From contig CAMOOZ010000196.1 of assembly GCA_946621895.1 (NCBI GenBank), positions 1 through 17,025 of the forward strand: a stretch of DNA of 17,025 nucleotides, written 5' to 3'. Of the stretch, positions 15,315-17,025 are shown piece after piece (position 1 is the first letter of the stretch; every line of letters starts with the position of its first letter). Source of the DNA: an uncultured Lachnospiraceae bacterium. GTDB taxonomy: Bacteria > Bacillota_A > Clostridia > Lachnospirales > Lachnospiraceae. Position numbers and translations under genes: made by a program. The notes beneath the pieces were generated by a model, which was not told the origin of the DNA, did no database searches, and saw only the letters and a program-made list of their open reading frames with translations.

Positions 15315-15458
15315 TTGAAGCATGTGATCACGATTTCAACCAGGGATCTGAAGGAATCCGTCAAAAAAGGGGGCTGCGGCGAGTGCCAGACCTCCTGCCA
15401 GTCCGCCTGCAAGACCTCCTGCACGGTGGGCAATCAGCAGTGTGAGAAATTAAAGTAG
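15315..15458 (+). CDS. scfA: SCIFF ranthipeptide precursor (six cysteines in forty-five)
   Basis: This 47-residue peptide is a SCIFF-family RiPP precursor, near universal in Clostridia. The leader MKHVITISTRDLKESVKKGG is followed by a core with cysteines at 21, 24, 28, 32, 36 and 43 (CGECQTSCQSACKTSCTVGN then QQC). In the studied Clostridium thermocellum homologue the radical SAM maturase joins Cys32 to Thr37 by a thioether; both residues occur here at the same numbers. The start is taken as TTG 15315 with AGGTGG eight bases upstream, because the MKH start is the family one. An in-frame GTG at 15306 would add three residues. The maturase gene follows 70 bases downstream. The function of the mature product is not settled; roles in quorum-type signalling have been proposed for ranthipeptides. 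Confidence 0.93.
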   Translation: MKHVITISTRDLKESVKKGGCGECQTSCQSACKTSCTVGNQQCEKLK

Positions 15459-15483
15459 GATTATTAAAGGTTCTGTTTCTGGC

Positions 15484-15521
15484 ATGGGCAGCGGTGTACG
15501 CTGTCCATCCTTTTCTTTTTT
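15484..15521 (+). terminator. Intrinsic terminator/attenuator between scfA and scfB
   Basis: ATGGGCAGCG (15484-15493) pairs with CGCTGTCCAT (15499-15508) around the loop GTGTA, giving ten base pairs with one G-U wobble. Two C and then TTTTCTTTTTT (15511-15521) follow. This is a textbook rho-independent terminator layout, 25 bases after the scfA stop and 8 bases before the scfB ATG. As scfB has no promoter of its own visible, it should act as a partial terminator, giving abundant short scfA transcript and less scfA-scfB transcript. Confidence 0.75.
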
Positions 15522-15528
15522 ATCGCGT

Positions 15529-16947
15529 ATGGTTCACTTATTTCAGATGGGAAAGCTGAATATCGCGCTGGATGCCGATTCCGGCTCGCTTCATGTGCTG
15601 GACGGGCCGGCCTTTGCGGTGGCGGAGGCGCTTGCCGGGCAGCTGGAGGGCGAGGAGCCCCTTCCTTCCCGCGAGATCCTGCTGGGGATCGCGGCCAGGG
15701 CGGTCAGGCGTTATTCCAGGGCGGAGCTGAAGGAGGCGCTGGAAGAGCTCATCACGCTGAAGGAGCAGGGCAGTCTTTTTTCCAGAGACCCTTTTGAGAC
15801 GCAGGTGAAGGATTTTGCCGGCAGAAAGACCGTGGTGAAGGCGCTTTGCCTGCATGTGGCCCATGACTGCAATCTGGCCTGCAGGTACTGCTTTGCGGGT
15901 GAGGGAGAGTATCACGGGCAGCGGGGCCTGATGAGCCTGGAGACCGGGAAAAAGGCACTGGATTTTCTGGTGGAGAATTCCGGCGCAAGGAAGAATCTGG
16001 AGGTGGATTTTTTCGGCGGCGAACCGCTGATGAATTTTTCTGTGGTAAAAGAGCTCGTGGCCTACGGAAGAAGCCTGGAAAAGGAAAAGGACAAGCATTT
16101 CCGTTTTACCATTACGACGAACGGCGTGCTTCTGGACGAGGAAAAGCTTTCCTTTATCAATCAGGAAATGGACAATCTGGTCCTGAGCATTGACGGACGA
16201 AAAGAGGTCCATGACAGGATGCGGCCCTTCCGGGGAGAAGGAAAGGGCAGCTACGAGGTGATCCTGCCGAAGCTTTTGCAGGCGGCAAGATCCAGGGAAG
16301 AGGCCGGAAAGCAGTATTATGTCCGGGGGACCTATACGCATTTTAACCGGGATTTTTCCAAAGATGTGCTGCATCTGGCGGATCTCGGCTTTAAGGAAAT
16401 CTCCGTGGAGCCGGTGGTCTGCGATCCGAAGGAGGAATACGCGCTGACGCCGGAGGACCTTCCCATCCTGCTGAAGGAATATGAAGATCTGGCAATGGCT
16501 CTCCTGGCCAGGGAAAAAGCGAAAAAACCTTTTCACTTTTTTCATTTTATGATAGATTTAACAGGCGGCCCATGCGTCTATAAGCGCCTTACGGGCTGCG
16601 GCGCCGGCACGGAATATCTGGCGGTGACGCCCGGGGGAGAGCTGTATCCCTGTCATCAGTTTGCGGGGGAGAAGGATTTCCTTCTGGGTAATGTGGAGGA
16701 GGGGATCACCGGGGAGGAGCTTGCGGAGGGCTTTAAGGCCTGCAATGTGTATTCCAGGCCGGAATGCAGAAGCTGCTTTGCGAAGCTTTACTGCAGCGGC
16801 GGCTGTATGGCCAACGCCTACCATCACAGCGGCTCTGTCACCGGAATTCATGAGGAGCAGTGCGTATTACAAAGAAGGCGGGTCGAATGCGCGCTGTTTT
16901 TAAAGGCGATGGAGGCCCTGACGGAAAAATCCGGGGAGGAATGCTGA
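15529..16947 (+). CDS. scfB: SCIFF peptide maturase, radical SAM/SPASM thioether-forming enzyme
   Basis: The enzyme installs the Cys-Thr (sactipeptide/ranthipeptide-type) thioether in SCIFF. An N-terminal RRE-like peptide-binding domain (about 1-90) precedes the radical SAM core with C114-x3-C118-x2-C121 (CNLACRYC), the cluster-binding motif, and FFGGEPL. The C-terminal SPASM/twitch region supplies auxiliary cluster cysteines: C349, C357, C375, C405, C413-x2-C416-x5-C422-x3-C426 and C445. At 472 aa the length is normal. ATG 15529 is chosen because MVHLFQMGKLNIALDADSGS matches known SCIFF maturase N termini. An ATG at 15484 would add 15 residues but lies in the terminator stem. Neither start has a strong Shine-Dalgarno site, and the 15529 start follows a T tract, so translation may be weak. 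It pairs with scfA upstream and precedes a probable secD. Confidence 0.93.
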   Translation: MVHLFQMGKLNIALDADSGSLHVLDGPAFAVAEALAGQLEGEEPLPSREILLGIAARAVRRYSRAELKEALEELITLKEQGSLFSRDPFETQVKDFAGRKTVVKALCLHVAHDCNLACRYCFAGEGEYHGQRGLMSLETGKKALDFLVENSGARKNLEVDFFGGEPLMNFSVVKELVAYGRSLEKEKDKHFRFTITTNGVLLDEEKLSFINQEMDNLVLSIDGRKEVHDRMRPFRGEGKGSYEVILPKLLQAARSREEAGKQYYVRGTYTHFNRDFSKDVLHLADLGFKEISVEPVVCDPKEEYALTPEDLPILLKEYEDLAMALLAREKAKKPFHFFHFMIDLTGGPCVYKRLTGCGAGTEYLAVTPGGELYPCHQFAGEKDFLLGNVEEGITGEELAEGFKACNVYSRPECRSCFAKLYCSGGCMANAYHHSGSVTGIHEEQCVLQRRRVECALFLKAMEALTEKSGEEC

Positions 16948-17007
16948 GGGTCAGCGCTCCCGGCTTGAGCTTAAGGAAGAAACGAAGAACTAAGGAGTGG
17001 TATTGAG

Positions 17008-17025
17008 ATGAAAAAGAAATGGAAG
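17008..17025 (+). CDS. Start of next gene, probably SecD preprotein translocase subunit (3' truncated)
   Basis: Only six codons (MKKKWK) lie in the window, after a strong ribosome binding site AAGGAGTGG (16992-17000). The basic start suits a membrane or exported protein. In many Clostridia the scfA-scfB pair is followed by secD-secF, so secD is the best guess, but the sequence here cannot confirm it. The 60 bases between scfB and this start show no clear promoter or terminator, so it may be read from the SCIFF unit. Confidence 0.5.

Noticed and set aside
14528..15445. Plus-strand frame of about 305 codons, very rich in Arg and Pro, overlapping the YceG-like gene and scfA
   Set aside because: The composition is typical of a shifted frame of Ala/Pro/Glu-rich DNA; it runs through a strong promoter and the SCIFF gene, which are better supported.
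15484..15528. ATG at 15484 as the start of scfB (15 extra residues)
   Set aside because: It falls in the stem of the terminator-like hairpin, the added residues do not resemble SCIFF maturases, and the family N terminus begins at 15529. No strong ribosome binding site supports either start, so this rests on homology.

Overview
The window reads as a motility and chemotaxis operon from a motile, fairly GC-rich Clostridia bacterium, most likely a Lachnospiraceae-type gut anaerobe. The gene order (flhA-flhF-flhG, then cheB-cheA-cheW-cheC-cheD, then sigma-28), the co-occurrence of CheC and CheD, and a SCIFF ranthipeptide locus at the right end all fit that group. Every convincing gene lies on the + strand and coding density is very high. 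No gene-free stretch exceeds about 210 bases, and no tRNA, rRNA, CRISPR array or transposase is visible.

Layout. Positions 1-4952 hold the 3' part of flhA (export gate), the flagellar placement GTPase pair flhF/flhG, and a YcgR-type PilZ protein that would link c-di-GMP to motor output. Positions 4971-10137 hold the chemotaxis core: CheB methylesterase, CheA kinase, CheW coupler, CheC CheY-P phosphatase and CheD receptor deamidase. CheY and CheR are not in the window. Positions 10142-12938 hold a small two-helix membrane protein of unknown function, the sigma-28 gene fliA/sigD (its start is overlapped by a 9-codon mini-ORF), and a FapA/DUF342 protein. Positions 12987-15240 hold three poorly characterised genes: a 120-aa soluble protein, a membrane-anchored coiled-coil protein with an AT-hook-like motif and a C-terminal helix-turn-helix (DUF6115-like), and a membrane-anchored Ala/Pro/Glu-rich stalk ending in only the LysM-like part of a YceG/MltG domain.

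A new transcription unit starts right after that. A near-consensus sigma-A promoter (TTGACA, 17-bp spacer, TGG-TTTAAT) at 15242-15270 drives scfA, a 47-aa six-cysteine SCIFF peptide too short for ordinary ORF calling. An intrinsic terminator-like hairpin with a T tract (15484-15521) separates it from scfB, the radical SAM/SPASM maturase. The last 18 bases are the start of another gene, probably secD by synteny. The terminator between precursor and maturase, and the weak ribosome binding of scfB, suggest built-in excess of peptide over enzyme.

The other notable non-coding element is the 209-base cheA-cheW spacer. It is packed with GCGA-type repeats and small hairpins and ends in the cheW Shine-Dalgarno site and GTG start.
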